Shown: one piece after another, positions 33,911 through 42,154 of the stretch
Layout: each line of letters starts with the position of its first letter
How positions within the stretch are numbered: position 1 is the first letter of the stretch
Source: Agromyces sp. G08B096
GTDB taxonomy: Bacteria; Actinomycetota; Actinomycetes; Actinomycetales; Microbacteriaceae
NCBI RefSeq assembly: GCF_040267705.1
Contig: NZ_CP158374.1
Span: 186,001 to 250,000 of the forward strand
Length of the DNA stretch: 64,000 nt
Direction of reading: 5' to 3'
Made by a program: the position numbers and the translations under genes
Notes under the pieces: model-generated
What the model was told of the DNA's origin: nothing
The model's database searches: none
What the model saw: the letters and a program-made list of their open reading frames with translations, nothing else

Positions 33911-34720
33911 TCAGCCCGCACCCTGCTGGCCGATGCCCGCGTACAGCTGGGGCAGCAGCTCGCGCACCGCGTCGGGCTCGTCCGAGAGCACGACGACGTC
34001 GACGCGCCGGTTCAGGGCGGCGGATGCCTCGTCCGCACCGTTCGCGACCGGTCGGGCCGACCCGAACCCGACCGCCGCCGCGCGCGGCGCGGCGATGCCC
34101 GTCTGCTCGACGAGGAAGCGCACCACCTGCGTCGCGCGGCCGCTCGCGAGCTCCCAGTCGGTCGGGAACGGGCCGGGAGAGCCGTGCGGATCGGCGTGGC
34201 CCTCGACCCGCACCTCGTCGTCGACCGTGCCGAGCACGCCGCCGACGACGCCGAGCACGGCGCGTGCCTTCTGGCTGAGCTCCACGCTGTTGCCCTCGAA
34301 GTAGGTCTCCGCGCCGACGAGGCGGACCGTGAGCCCGCGGTCGTCGATGTCGTAGGCGACCGCGTCCTGCAGGCCCTGCGCCGCGAGGCCCGCATCGATG
34401 CGATCGCGCAGTTCGAGCAGCCGGTCGAGCTCGCGCCGGGCGAGGTCGAGCGCCGACGGGTCGGAGGGCTCGTCGGTGCGGAGATCGGCCGGCACGACAT
34501 ACCCCTCGGAGATGTCCGTGTGCTCCGACGGCTCCTGCCCGAACCCGGTGGCCAGCGAGTTGCTGAGCGCCTCGAACTTCTCCGCGTCGACCGACGACAT
34601 CGCGAACAGCACGATGAACATGCACATGAGCACCGTGACCATGTCCATGTACGAGGCCATCCAGCGCTCGTCGTTGTGCACGTCCGAGTCGGCGCCGCGC
34701 CGACGCCGCCTGGCGCTCAT
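33911..34720 (-). CDS. motB: flagellar stator protein MotB
   Basis: A 269-residue MotB. A short basic N-terminus precedes one membrane helix with the proton-binding Asp26 (MASYMDMVTVLMCMFIVLFA). A plug/linker region and a C-terminal OmpA-like peptidoglycan-binding domain follow (VRVEGHADPHG...LASGRATQVVRFLVEQTGI...ANGADEASAALNRRVDVVVL). The ERW-D pattern and Asp are typical of a proton-type stator. It overlaps motA by four bases. Confidence 0.94.
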   Translation of the reverse strand: MSARRRRRGADSDVHNDERWMASYMDMVTVLMCMFIVLFAMSSVDAEKFEALSNSLATGFGQEPSEHTDISEGYVVPADLRTDEPSDPSALDLARRELDRLLELRDRIDAGLAAQGLQDAVAYDIDDRGLTVRLVGAETYFEGNSVELSQKARAVLGVVGGVLGTVDDEVRVEGHADPHGSPGPFPTDWELASGRATQVVRFLVEQTGIAAPRAAAVGFGSARPVANGADEASAALNRRVDVVVLSDEPDAVRELLPQLYAGIGQQGAG

Positions 34721-35481
34721 GCGGCCTCGAGCTGCTCCACGCCCGGCGCGATGGCGCGCAGGCGCTCGCCGAGGATGCGCGGCTGGCTGCCGGACTGCAC
34801 CGCGAGCGCGCCCTCCATGACGAGGGTCATGTTCTCCGCCTCGAGGGTCGTCAGCCGGGCGATGCGATCGCCGAGCGGCAGCCAGATGAAGTTCGCCGAG
34901 AGCAGGCCCCAGAGGGTCGCCACGAACGCGGTCGCGATCGATGGCCCGAGTGTGTCGGGCGAGTCGAGCTTCTCGAGCACGTGGGTGAGTGACACGACGG
35001 TGCCGATGATGCCGACGGTGGGCGCGTAGCCGCCGAGCGCCTTGAAGAACCTGGCCGACTGCATGCCGACCCGCTCCTTCGAGGCGACCTCCTCCTCCAG
35101 CAGTGTGCGGAGCTCGTCGCCGTCGGTGCCGTCGGCGATGTTCTGCAGCGCGTTCCTGAGGAACGGGTCCTCGGTCTCCGCGGCATCCTGCTCGAGCGAC
35201 AGCAACCCCTCGCGCCTGGCCTTCTCGGCGAGCTCGACGAGCCGGTCGATGGTGTCCTGCGGCTTCGCCGTGCGGCCGCGGATCGCACGCGGCACGGCCC
35301 GGAACGCCCGCATCGCGTCGGAGAGGGTGGCGCCGGCGATGCCGACGGCGATCGTCGCGCCGAAGACGAGCACCATCGGCGCGGGGATGAGCAGGGCGTC
35401 GACGTGGGCGCCCTCGAGGGTGATCATCGCGTACAGCGAGCCGAACGCGAGGACGATGCCGATGAGGAATGCGAGGTCCAT
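34717..35481 (-). CDS. motA: flagellar stator protein MotA
   Basis: A 254-residue, four-helix stator subunit. The cytoplasmic loop and the conserved Pro-Gly region before helix 3 (FKALGGYAPTVGIIGTVVSLTHVL) are visible. The start MDLAFLIGIVLAFGSLYAMI at 35481 lies two bases after the flbD stop. It probably uses protons, judging from overall MotA-like character, though the ion cannot be proved by eye. Confidence 0.94.
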   Translation of the reverse strand: MDLAFLIGIVLAFGSLYAMITLEGAHVDALLIPAPMVLVFGATIAVGIAGATLSDAMRAFRAVPRAIRGRTAKPQDTIDRLVELAEKARREGLLSLEQDAAETEDPFLRNALQNIADGTDGDELRTLLEEEVASKERVGMQSARFFKALGGYAPTVGIIGTVVSLTHVLEKLDSPDTLGPSIATAFVATLWGLLSANFIWLPLGDRIARLTTLEAENMTLVMEGALAVQSGSQPRILGERLRAIAPGVEQLEAA

Positions 35482-35483
35482 GG

Positions 35484-35735
35484 TCAGTCCGCTCTCGGTG
35501 CGACGGCGAGCCGGGGCCCGGGCCGGGGATCGTCGCCTACGAGCTCCTCGGCGCGGGCGAGCACCCGGGCGCGGAACTCCACGATCTCCCGAACGATCTC
35601 GGCGAGCGACTCGGTGACGACGTAGCTGGTGCCGTCGACCATCAGCAGGGTCGTGTCGGGGCTTTCGTGCACGCGCTCGATGAGGTCGGCGTTCAGCGCG
35701 AACCGACTGCCGTTCAGTCGCGTGACGACGATCAT
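35484..35735 (-). CDS. flbD: FlbD/SwrD family protein
   Basis: An 83-residue protein with the FlbD pattern MIVVTRLNGSRFALNADLIERVHESPDTTLLMVDGTSYVV. It is the first gene of the flbD-motA-motB unit. The homologue SwrD in Bacillus raises stator torque for swarming. The link to motA/motB here, with a two-base gap, fits that role. A sigma-28-type promoter lies 45 bp upstream. Confidence 0.88.
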   Translation of the reverse strand: MIVVTRLNGSRFALNADLIERVHESPDTTLLMVDGTSYVVTESLAEIVREIVEFRARVLARAEELVGDDPRPGPRLAVAPRAD

Positions 35736-35779
35736 GCACTTCCTCCGGACGTGAGGGCCCGGCGAAGGGGCCGCTCTCC

Positions 35780-35808
35780 ACTGTCGGCGGCGGGCGGGCG
35801 AGCGTTAG
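35780..35808 (-). promoter_or_regulatory. sigma-28-type promoter of flbD-motA-motB
   Basis: On the minus strand CTAACG (35803-35808), 15 bp, CCGACAGT (35780-35787). It is identical in both boxes to the flgB and fliC promoters. The expected leader to flbD is about 38 bases. Confidence 0.78.
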
Positions 35809-35861
35809 GGCGGGGCCCGCCGCGCCCGCCGCGCCACCGAACGCCGCCCGGAACACAGCGA

Positions 35862-35900
35862 ATCCGGGCCGGGACGCCGGCGAGGCATCCCGGCCCGGAT
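35862..35900 (-). terminator. hairpin terminator after flgE
   Basis: A perfect 13-bp stem (ATCCGGGCCGGGA with TCCCGGCCCGGAT) and a 13-base loop lie 15 bp beyond the flgE stop. It separates the flgE unit from the flbD promoter. There is no U-tract. Confidence 0.7.
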
Positions 35901-35914
35901 CGGGCGCGCGGGCG

Positions 35915-37075
35915 TCAGCGCTTCAGGTTGGTGAGCTCCTGCAGCACCTCGTCGGAGGTGGTGATGATGCGGGCGTTCGCCTGGAACCCGCGCTGGGCGA
36001 TGATGAGGTTCGTGAACTCCTGCGAGAGGTCGACGTTCGACATCTCGAGGTAGCCGCTCGCAAGGGCGCCGTAGCCCGGGTCGCCGGCGGCGCCGAGCTC
36101 GACGGCGCCCGTGTTCGCGGTCGCCCGGTACCGGGAGTCGCCGGCCTTCTCGAGCCCGCCGGGGTTCACGAAGGTGGCCAGGGCGATGCGCCCGACGGCC
36201 TCGGTGGCGCCGTTGGAGAAGGCGCCGGTGATGGTGCCGTCGGGGCCGATCGAGTACGAGTCGAGGGTGCCCGCGGCGCGGCCGTCCTGCCCGGCGACCT
36301 TCAGCGTGCTGAGGTCGGCGTAGCCGGTCACGCCGGCGAGGTCGACCGTGACGCCGCCGACGGTGAGCGTGGTGGGGCCCGTGGGCAGGCCGTCGGCGAA
36401 GGTGAGGGTGTCGAGGGTCGCCGTGCCGTCGCTCACCTCCCAGCCGGCGGCGTTGCGCGTGAACGTCAGCGTCACCGTCGTGGCCGTGCCGTCTGGACCG
36501 TAGACGTCGAGGTCCCGCACGATCTCGGTGCCGGCCGCGGCGTCGCTCGGCAGGTTGCCCGAGAAGCGCACCTCCGTCGTCGCGACGGCGGGCGAGACCG
36601 CGCCGCGCGGCAGCGTGATGTTGGCGAGGCCGCCGCCCTGGTTGACGACGCCGCCGACGGCGTTCCAGCCCATGACGAGCGCGCCGTCGGGCGTGACGAG
36701 CCGGCCCTGCGCGTCGAAGTCGAAGCCGCCGGCGCGCGTGTACAGCGTCTCGCCGCCGGCCTGCACGACGAAGAAGCCGTCGCCGGAGATCATGAGGTCG
36801 CTGGCGCGGCCGGTCGCCTGCGCCGAGCCCTGCGAGAAGTTCGTGCTGATGCCGGCGAGCTGCACGCCGAGGCCCACCTGGGCGGGGTTGGTGCCGCCGA
36901 TCGCGGCGCCCGGCGCCCCGCCGCCCTGGATGAGCTGCGACAGCGTGTCCTGGAACTGCGTGGCCGAGCCCTTGAAGCCGGCGGTGTTGACGTTCGCGAT
37001 GTTGTTGCCGGTGACGTCGAGCATCGTCTGGTGGGCGCGGAGCCCGGAGATGCCGGAGAAGAGCGAGCGGAGCAT
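35915..37075 (-). CDS. flgE: flagellar hook protein FlgE
   Basis: A 386-residue hook protein. The N-terminal rod signature FSGISGLRAHQTMLDVTGNNIANVNTAGFKG and the C-terminal DLSQEFTNLIIAQRGFQANARIITTSDEVLQEL flank beta-rich D1/D2 domains. The start at 37075 follows AAAGG. It comes after flgD with a 62-bp gap. No separate flgG or flgF is present, so this may be the only long axial rod/hook family member in the cluster. Confidence 0.94.
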   Translation of the reverse strand: MLRSLFSGISGLRAHQTMLDVTGNNIANVNTAGFKGSATQFQDTLSQLIQGGGAPGAAIGGTNPAQVGLGVQLAGISTNFSQGSAQATGRASDLMISGDGFFVVQAGGETLYTRAGGFDFDAQGRLVTPDGALVMGWNAVGGVVNQGGGLANITLPRGAVSPAVATTEVRFSGNLPSDAAAGTEIVRDLDVYGPDGTATTVTLTFTRNAAGWEVSDGTATLDTLTFADGLPTGPTTLTVGGVTVDLAGVTGYADLSTLKVAGQDGRAAGTLDSYSIGPDGTITGAFSNGATEAVGRIALATFVNPGGLEKAGDSRYRATANTGAVELGAAGDPGYGALASGYLEMSNVDLSQEFTNLIIAQRGFQANARIITTSDEVLQELTNLKR

Positions 37076-37137
37076 GGTCTGGCCTTTCGGTTCGGCGCCG
37101 GGCGCCCGGCGGTGCGGACGGCGGCGCGGGTCTGGGG

Positions 37138-37560
37138 TTACTTGCGGACGGCGGTGATGCGGTCGAGGGCGATGGCCTTGCCGTCCACGTCGATGAGCGG
37201 CACGGGTCCGGCGAACGAGACGGTGCCGGCGACGCCGGTGACGGGCTTGCCGTCCTTGTCGAGGTACTCGACCGTGCGGCCGATGAGCTCGGCGGCGGAG
37301 CTGCGCATCTGCAGCGAGAACGCCTCCTCCTGCTGGGTGGCGAGCGCGTTCAGGCGCTCCATCATCGCCAGCTGGGTCGTCTGCCCGATCATCTCGTTGG
37401 TGTCCATGGGCGAGGACGGGTCCTGGTGGGCGAGCTGGGTGACGAGCAGCTTCATGAACAGCTCGCCATCCATCTCCTGCTTGGGCACGCGGGTGGTGGG
37501 CGGCTGGGTGTAGAGGCCGGAGGTCCCGCCGGCTGCGGTGGCGCTCACTGGGTCGGTCAT
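37138..37560 (-). CDS. flgD: flagellar hook scaffold protein FlgD
   Basis: A 140-residue FlgD. The conserved part reads MDGELFMKLLVTQLAHQDPSSPMDTNEMIGQTTQLAMMERLN. The protein is short, with only a small C-terminal beta segment (VEYLDKDGKPVTGVAGTVSF), as in many Gram-positives. It caps the growing hook and is lost when the hook is complete. It lies between fliK and flgE. Confidence 0.93.
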   Translation of the reverse strand: MTDPVSATAAGGTSGLYTQPPTTRVPKQEMDGELFMKLLVTQLAHQDPSSPMDTNEMIGQTTQLAMMERLNALATQQEEAFSLQMRSSAAELIGRTVEYLDKDGKPVTGVAGTVSFAGPVPLIDVDGKAIALDRITAVRK

Positions 37561-37569
37561 GGATGCTCC

Positions 37570-39021
37570 TCAGGCGATGACGTCGAGCCCGCCGCCGGGC
37601 TGCCCGGGGGCTGCCGCGAACGTGCGGGCGGGGTCGAGGCGGTCGGCGGAGTGGCCGGGCCGCGGGTCGGTGGCGGCGGCGCTGCGCCGGTCGGCCGGTT
37701 CGTCGCGACGGGGGCCCGGGCCGGTGTGCGGATCGGGGTCGGCACCCTGGTCGGGGCGGCGCCCGCCGCTGCCGGCATCGTCGGCGGCGAGGTCGATGCT
37801 CGCGCCGACCCCCGCGGCGGCGGCGTCGCGACGCAGCTCGCCGAGCACGTGGCGGAGCGCCTCGCGGCCGGCGTCGCCGGGGGCGTGCACCTCGATCCGG
37901 ATGCCGTCGCCGTGCGAGACGGCCCGGAGCGTGACAGGCCCCAGCTCCTCGGGGGCGATGCGCACGAGCACCGATCCGTCGGTGCCGCTGCGGGCGAGCG
38001 AGACGAGGGGGCCGCTGAGCTGCTGGGCGAGGCGTTCCGATCCGGGCGCCGCCGCGGACGTCGGCGCCGGTGCGGTCGGTGCGGCCGCCGGTGCGGGCGC
38101 CGTCTGCGGCGTGACCAGTGACGCGGCGGATGCCCCGGCCTGCGCCTGGGTGGCCTCGGCCGCCACCCGGACGGGCGCGTCGGGGGCGGGTGCCGGGCCG
38201 CTCGTGCGGCGGGCCTCTGCGGCGGCGCCCGGGATGGCCGCGCCGGCGGTCGTGCTCGGGGCGCCTGCCGCGCCCGCGGCGGGGTCTGCCGCCGTGCCCG
38301 CGGGGTGACCGGCGGCAGCGGCCGAAGCGGTCGCCGAGGCGCCGGGCGCGGCCGGGGCGGCCCACGTGCCGGCTGCTGCACGGTCTCCCAGTGCGGGCGG
38401 GAGACCCGACGCCGTAGCAGGGGAGGGGGAAGGTGCCCCGGCGGGCGGAGCCGCGAGGGAGTCGCCGGCGCCGCGGGGTGGTGCGGTGCCGGACGGCGGG
38501 GATCCCGCCGGGGCGGTCGATGGGGCCGGAACGGCCGGTGCGCCGACGGATGCCGCACGCGGGGCCGCGCTCGGCGCGGTCGGTGCCGCGCCGGCGGCGA
38601 CGGTGGTGGCTGCCGACGGGCCGGTGCCGTCGGCCTCGCCGAGCGCCGGCGACGCCGGAACGTCGGTGTCGCCGGGTGCGCCGCCCGGGATGGCGGCGGG
38701 GGACGAGGCATCCGGATGCGCGTGCACCTGACCGGCCGGCGCGTTGACGGCGTCGGGCCGGCCGACCGGCGAGGCCTCGGATGCGGCGGACGTGTCAGAC
38801 CCGGCCGCGGCGGGGCCCTCGCCCGCCGGGCCGGGCTCGTGCGCGAGAGCGTCATCGCGGTTCGGGCGCTGGGCGGCCGGCGCGTCGGGCCGCGCGGGGG
38901 AGTCGGCCGCGGCATCCGCGGCGTGCAGGGCGGCGGCGAAGCGCTCGCCGGAGTCCCGCGGGCCGCTCGGCACCGGCCGGGCCGCCGGCGGCGGCCCGGT
39001 GACGATCGCGCCCGCGTTCAC
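37570..39021 (-). CDS. fliK: flagellar hook-length control protein FliK
   Basis: A 483-residue protein. The first about 330 residues are a low-complexity Ala/Pro/Gly-rich ruler. The C-terminal Flg_hook domain is clear (GSVLVRIAPEELGPVTLRAVSHGDGIRIEVHAPGDAGREALRHVLGEL). It measures hook length and triggers the FlhB switch. The stop lies nine bases before flgD and the start overlaps the NlpC/P60 gene by four bases. Confidence 0.88.
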   Translation of the reverse strand: MNAGAIVTGPPPAARPVPSGPRDSGERFAAALHAADAAADSPARPDAPAAQRPNRDDALAHEPGPAGEGPAAAGSDTSAASEASPVGRPDAVNAPAGQVHAHPDASSPAAIPGGAPGDTDVPASPALGEADGTGPSAATTVAAGAAPTAPSAAPRAASVGAPAVPAPSTAPAGSPPSGTAPPRGAGDSLAAPPAGAPSPSPATASGLPPALGDRAAAGTWAAPAAPGASATASAAAAGHPAGTAADPAAGAAGAPSTTAGAAIPGAAAEARRTSGPAPAPDAPVRVAAEATQAQAGASAASLVTPQTAPAPAAAPTAPAPTSAAAPGSERLAQQLSGPLVSLARSGTDGSVLVRIAPEELGPVTLRAVSHGDGIRIEVHAPGDAGREALRHVLGELRRDAAAAGVGASIDLAADDAGSGGRRPDQGADPDPHTGPGPRRDEPADRRSAAATDPRPGHSADRLDPARTFAAAPGQPGGGLDVIA

Positions 39022-39701
39022 GAGGCGCTCCGCAGCAGGGCCTGGAGCTGCGCGGCGAGAAGGAGGTCGGTGAGGGCCTGGCGGTCGATGCCGGCGCCCG
39101 CGAGCGAGGTGGCGGCCGGCATCGCAGACGCCGCGATCGGCGCCGCCGAGGCCGCGGCCGGAGCCGGCTCGGCCGGGGCGACCCGCCGGATCGTCTGGAT
39201 GTCGGCATCGGTGAGGTAGTTCGGCTGGTACGACACCGTGCGGCCTTCGTACGGGGCGTGCACGATCATGCCGTCGCCCGCGTAGATGACGACGTGGTCG
39301 GCGTTGTGGGTCACGATCAGATCGCCCGGCTGCGCCTCGGCGAGCGAGCCCACCTCGGTGCCGATGTGCTGCTGCTGCGAGACGCGGCGCGGTGCCTCGA
39401 TGCCGAGCGTGCCGAGCACCTGCTGCACGAGCCCGGAGCAGTCGATGCCCGAGCGGTCGTTGCCCCCGAGCACGTAGGGCACGCCGAGGTAGGTCTTCGC
39501 CTCGTCGACGATCGCCCGGCCGGTTGCGGCGCCCGCACCGGGGGCGGCGCCCACGGTCGAGGGCTGCTGCGCGGCGAGCACGGGGGCGAACGCCGCGGCC
39601 GAGTCCGACCGGCCGGTCGGCGCGGTGACCTCGCGTCCCTCGAGCGCCGCGACGGTGCGGGTGATCTCGTCGATGCGTCCGAGCGCCTCGATGATCGGCA
39701 T
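39018..39701 (-). CDS. NlpC/P60 peptidoglycan hydrolase of the flagellar operon
   Basis: A 227-residue C40 cysteine peptidase. The catalytic Cys is in GIDCSGLVQ, the His in HNADHVVIYAG, and a third polar residue follows near IVHAPYEGR. The N-terminal 60 residues are helical and linker-like, and there is no signal peptide, so export through the flagellar apparatus is possible. It lies between fliJ and fliK with short junctions. By position it could replace the muramidase FlgJ and open the wall for the rod, which is an inference. Confidence 0.85.
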   Translation of the reverse strand: MPIIEALGRIDEITRTVAALEGREVTAPTGRSDSAAAFAPVLAAQQPSTVGAAPGAGAATGRAIVDEAKTYLGVPYVLGGNDRSGIDCSGLVQQVLGTLGIEAPRRVSQQQHIGTEVGSLAEAQPGDLIVTHNADHVVIYAGDGMIVHAPYEGRTVSYQPNYLTDADIQTIRRVAPAEPAPAAASAAPIAASAMPAATSLAGAGIDRQALTDLLLAAQLQALLRSAS

Positions 39702-39702
39702 G

Positions 39703-40128
39703 TCAGGCTCCTTCCCGTCGGGCCGCGCGCGCGGACCCCAGTTCGTCGAGGCGGAGCTGCTCCGCCCGCAGGTCTTCGGCGGCGGCCGCGGTCAGGTGCG
39801 CGGTCTCGAGCCGCTCCAGAGCCCGCACCCGGCGGTCCGCGGCCTCGTGCGCGGCGCGTGCCTCCTCGGCCTCGGCAGCCTGAGCGGCGCGGAGCATCCG
39901 CAGCTCGCCGAGCCGCGCCTCGATCGAGGCGCGGCCCGCCGCCACGGCCCGGAGCGTGTCGAGGTCGGTGCCGGGCTCGCCGAACGCGGCGAGCTCGTGC
40001 AGCGCCCGGGTTCGCAGCGCGTCGCTGTCGCGGAGCCGGGCGTTCCGGCCCGCGAGGACGCTGCGGGCCTGCTCCTCCTGCACGCGCCGCACGCGGAGCA
40101 GGGCGTCGAGCCGGAATCCGCGGGTCAT
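39703..40128 (-). CDS. fliJ: flagellar export protein FliJ
   Basis: A 141-residue, almost wholly coiled-coil protein (RLDALLRVRRVQEEQARSVLAGRNARL, then long Ala/Glu/Arg helices). The length and position directly after fliI are typical of FliJ, the central stalk of the export ATPase. Sequence identity in this family is low, so context carries much of the weight. The ATG overlaps the fliI stop by four bases. Confidence 0.85.
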   Translation of the reverse strand: MTRGFRLDALLRVRRVQEEQARSVLAGRNARLRDSDALRTRALHELAAFGEPGTDLDTLRAVAAGRASIEARLGELRMLRAAQAAEAEEARAAHEAADRRVRALERLETAHLTAAAAEDLRAEQLRLDELGSARAARREGA

Positions 40129-41504
40129 GCCGCCGCCCCCAGCGCCTGCGCCAGCGCGCGAAGCCCGGCCGCGGTCTCCGCGAGCGGCGCGGCCTCGCCG
40201 ATCGGCTGGCGGAGGAACCGCTCGATCGCGGCATCCTGGGCGATCGCGGCGTCGACGAGCGGGTTCGCGCCGGGCTGGTAGGCGCCCACGTCGATGAGGT
40301 CCTGCGCCTGCGCGCGCGCCGCGAGCGCACGCCGCAGGATCGTGGCCTCGGCCTGCTGATCGGCCGGCTGCACGGCGCGCGCGACCCGCGACACCGAGCC
40401 GAGCGCGTCGACCGAGGGGAACCGGCCGGCGACCGCGAGCTTCCGGTCGAGCACGACGTGGCCGTCGAGGATCGAGCGCGCCGCGTCGGCGATGGGCTCG
40501 TTGTGGTCGTCGCCGTCGACGAGCACGGTGTACACGCCCGTGATCGAGCCGCGCTCGGCGGTGCCGGCCCGCTCGAGGAGCCGGCCGAGCAGGGCGAACG
40601 TCGAGGGCGGGTAGCCGCGGGTCGCCGGCGGCTCGCCCGCCGAGAGGCCGACCTCGCGCTGGGCCATCGCGACCCGGGTGAGGGAGTCCATCATGAGCAC
40701 GACGTCGAGCCCCTGCTCGCGCTCGTGCTCGGCGATGCGCGTGGCGAGCTGCGCGGCGCGGAGTCGCATGGGCGCGGGCTCGTCGGCGGTGGCCACGACC
40801 ACGATCGACCTGGCGAGCCCTTCGGCGCCGAGGTCGTCCTCGAGGAACTCGCGCACCTCGCGGCCGCGCTCGCCGATGAGGGCGATGACCGATCGTTCGG
40901 CGTCCGTGCCGCGCGCGATCATCGACAGCAGCGACGACTTGCCGACACCCGACCCGGCGAAGAGGCCGAGTCGCTGCCCGCGGCCGAGCGGCACGAGGGC
41001 GTCGAGCACGCGGACCCCCGTGCCGAGCTGGCGGTCGATGCGGGCGCGGGACATGGGCGTCGGGGCGGCCGAGGCGAGGTCGACGGTGCGCACGCCCGTG
41101 AGCGGGCCGCCGCCGTCGATGGGTCGCCCGAGTCCGTCGATCACCCGCCCGAGCAGGCCGGCTCCGACCGGGGCGCCCGCGGTGCGCAGGCGCCGGCGCA
41201 CCTCGAGGCCGGTCTCGACGCGGAGCGCCGGGGTGAGCGGCAGGCACGACGCGATGCCGGGGCGCACGGCCACGACCTCCGCGACCGCGGCGGGGTCGCC
41301 GCCGAGCTCGACGAGATCTCCTGCGGCGAGCGTGAGCCCTTCGACCTCGATCGCGAGGCCGACCGCGCTGCGCACGCGGCCGACGCGCTCGGGGGCGGCG
41401 GCGCGCAGGGCATCGGCGAGGCCGCGGGGCACGGCAGGGTTCGCCGCCCGCGTCGTCGCCGGCCGCGTCGTCGCCGGCCGGGTGATCGTCGTCGTGGGGG
41501 TCAT
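40125..41504 (-). CDS. fliI: flagellum-specific ATPase FliI
   Basis: A 459-residue export ATPase. Walker A (GLFAGSGVGKSSLL) lies near residue 180. Walker B and the family box read VVLMMDSLTRVAMAQREVGLSAGEPPATRGYPPS. It powers substrate unfolding with FliH and FliJ. The start at 41504 (MTPTTTITRP) is followed by a Thr/Pro/Ala tract made of short tandem repeats (about 41410-41490). The ATG overlaps the fliH stop by four bases. Confidence 0.96.
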   Translation of the reverse strand: MTPTTTITRPATTRPATTRAANPAVPRGLADALRAAAPERVGRVRSAVGLAIEVEGLTLAAGDLVELGGDPAAVAEVVAVRPGIASCLPLTPALRVETGLEVRRRLRTAGAPVGAGLLGRVIDGLGRPIDGGGPLTGVRTVDLASAAPTPMSRARIDRQLGTGVRVLDALVPLGRGQRLGLFAGSGVGKSSLLSMIARGTDAERSVIALIGERGREVREFLEDDLGAEGLARSIVVVATADEPAPMRLRAAQLATRIAEHEREQGLDVVLMMDSLTRVAMAQREVGLSAGEPPATRGYPPSTFALLGRLLERAGTAERGSITGVYTVLVDGDDHNEPIADAARSILDGHVVLDRKLAVAGRFPSVDALGSVSRVARAVQPADQQAEATILRRALAARAQAQDLIDVGAYQPGANPLVDAAIAQDAAIERFLRQPIGEAAPLAETAAGLRALAQALGAAA

Positions 41505-42154
41505 CCGGCCGCCTCCTCGAACGCGCGCCGAGCGCGGTCGAGCGCGGAGGCGATGCGGGCGTCGAGCAGGCCGTCGGGCAGCGCCGCGACGGCGTCGCCC
41601 TGGGCGAGCGCCGCGTCCGCCTCGAAGGCGACGCCATCGCGATCGGGCAGGGCGCCGGCGGCCGTCAGCAGCTCGAGGTCGGCGGGATGCAGCCGGATGA
41701 CGAGCGGGGCCTCGGTCTCCTCGTGCGCCAGCACGCGGGCGACGGCGGCGGCCGCGGCACGCGTCGGGTCGGCGGCCGCGTCCGCGCCGAGCACGGCAGC
41801 GGTGAGGCTCAGCACGCCGTCGGCGAGTGCTCGGTCGGCGTCGGCGAGCACGGGCGCCGCGGTCGCGCGCACCGCCGCGCACGCGGCATCCAACCGGGCG
41901 ACGGCCTCGGCGACCCGGCGTTCCCGCTCAGCCTCGGCGGAGGCGTTCCGGTGTGCGAGCTCGGTCAGCAGGCGCGCCCGCTCCCGCTCGGTGCGGCGCC
42001 GCCCGCGGGCGAGCCCCATGGCGTAGCCGCGCTGCACGGCGGCGGGCACGCCGGCGGCGGGCGAACCGCCCGCGGTCACCCCGAGGTCGGGGAAGGGCAG
42101 CACCTCGAACGCGTCCGCCGGAGCGGCCGCGCCGGCCTCACGCGACGTACTCAT
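41501..42154 (-). CDS. fliH: flagellar assembly protein FliH
   Basis: A 217-residue stator of the export ATPase. It has a central Ala/Arg/Glu coiled coil (RERARLLTELAHRNASAEAERERRVAEAV) and a C-terminal VIRLHPADLELL...ALAQGDAVAALPDGLLDARIASALDRARRA, the FliH/V-ATPase-E pattern. The ATG at 42154 is preferred over 42160 because GGGGGGA then sits five bases ahead. It overlaps the end of fliG by 17 bases. Confidence 0.88.
   Translation of the reverse strand: MSTSREAGAAAPADAFEVLPFPDLGVTAGGSPAAGVPAAVQRGYAMGLARGRRRTERERARLLTELAHRNASAEAERERRVAEAVARLDAACAAVRATAAPVLADADRALADGVLSLTAAVLGADAAADPTRAAAAAVARVLAHEETEAPLVIRLHPADLELLTAAGALPDRDGVAFEADAALAQGDAVAALPDGLLDARIASALDRARRAFEEAAG

Noticed and set aside
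39258-42026. 922-codon plus-strand open frame
   Set aside because: It runs antisense across the NlpC/P60 gene, fliJ, fliI and fliH, all with clear family motifs; composition is that of a shadow frame.
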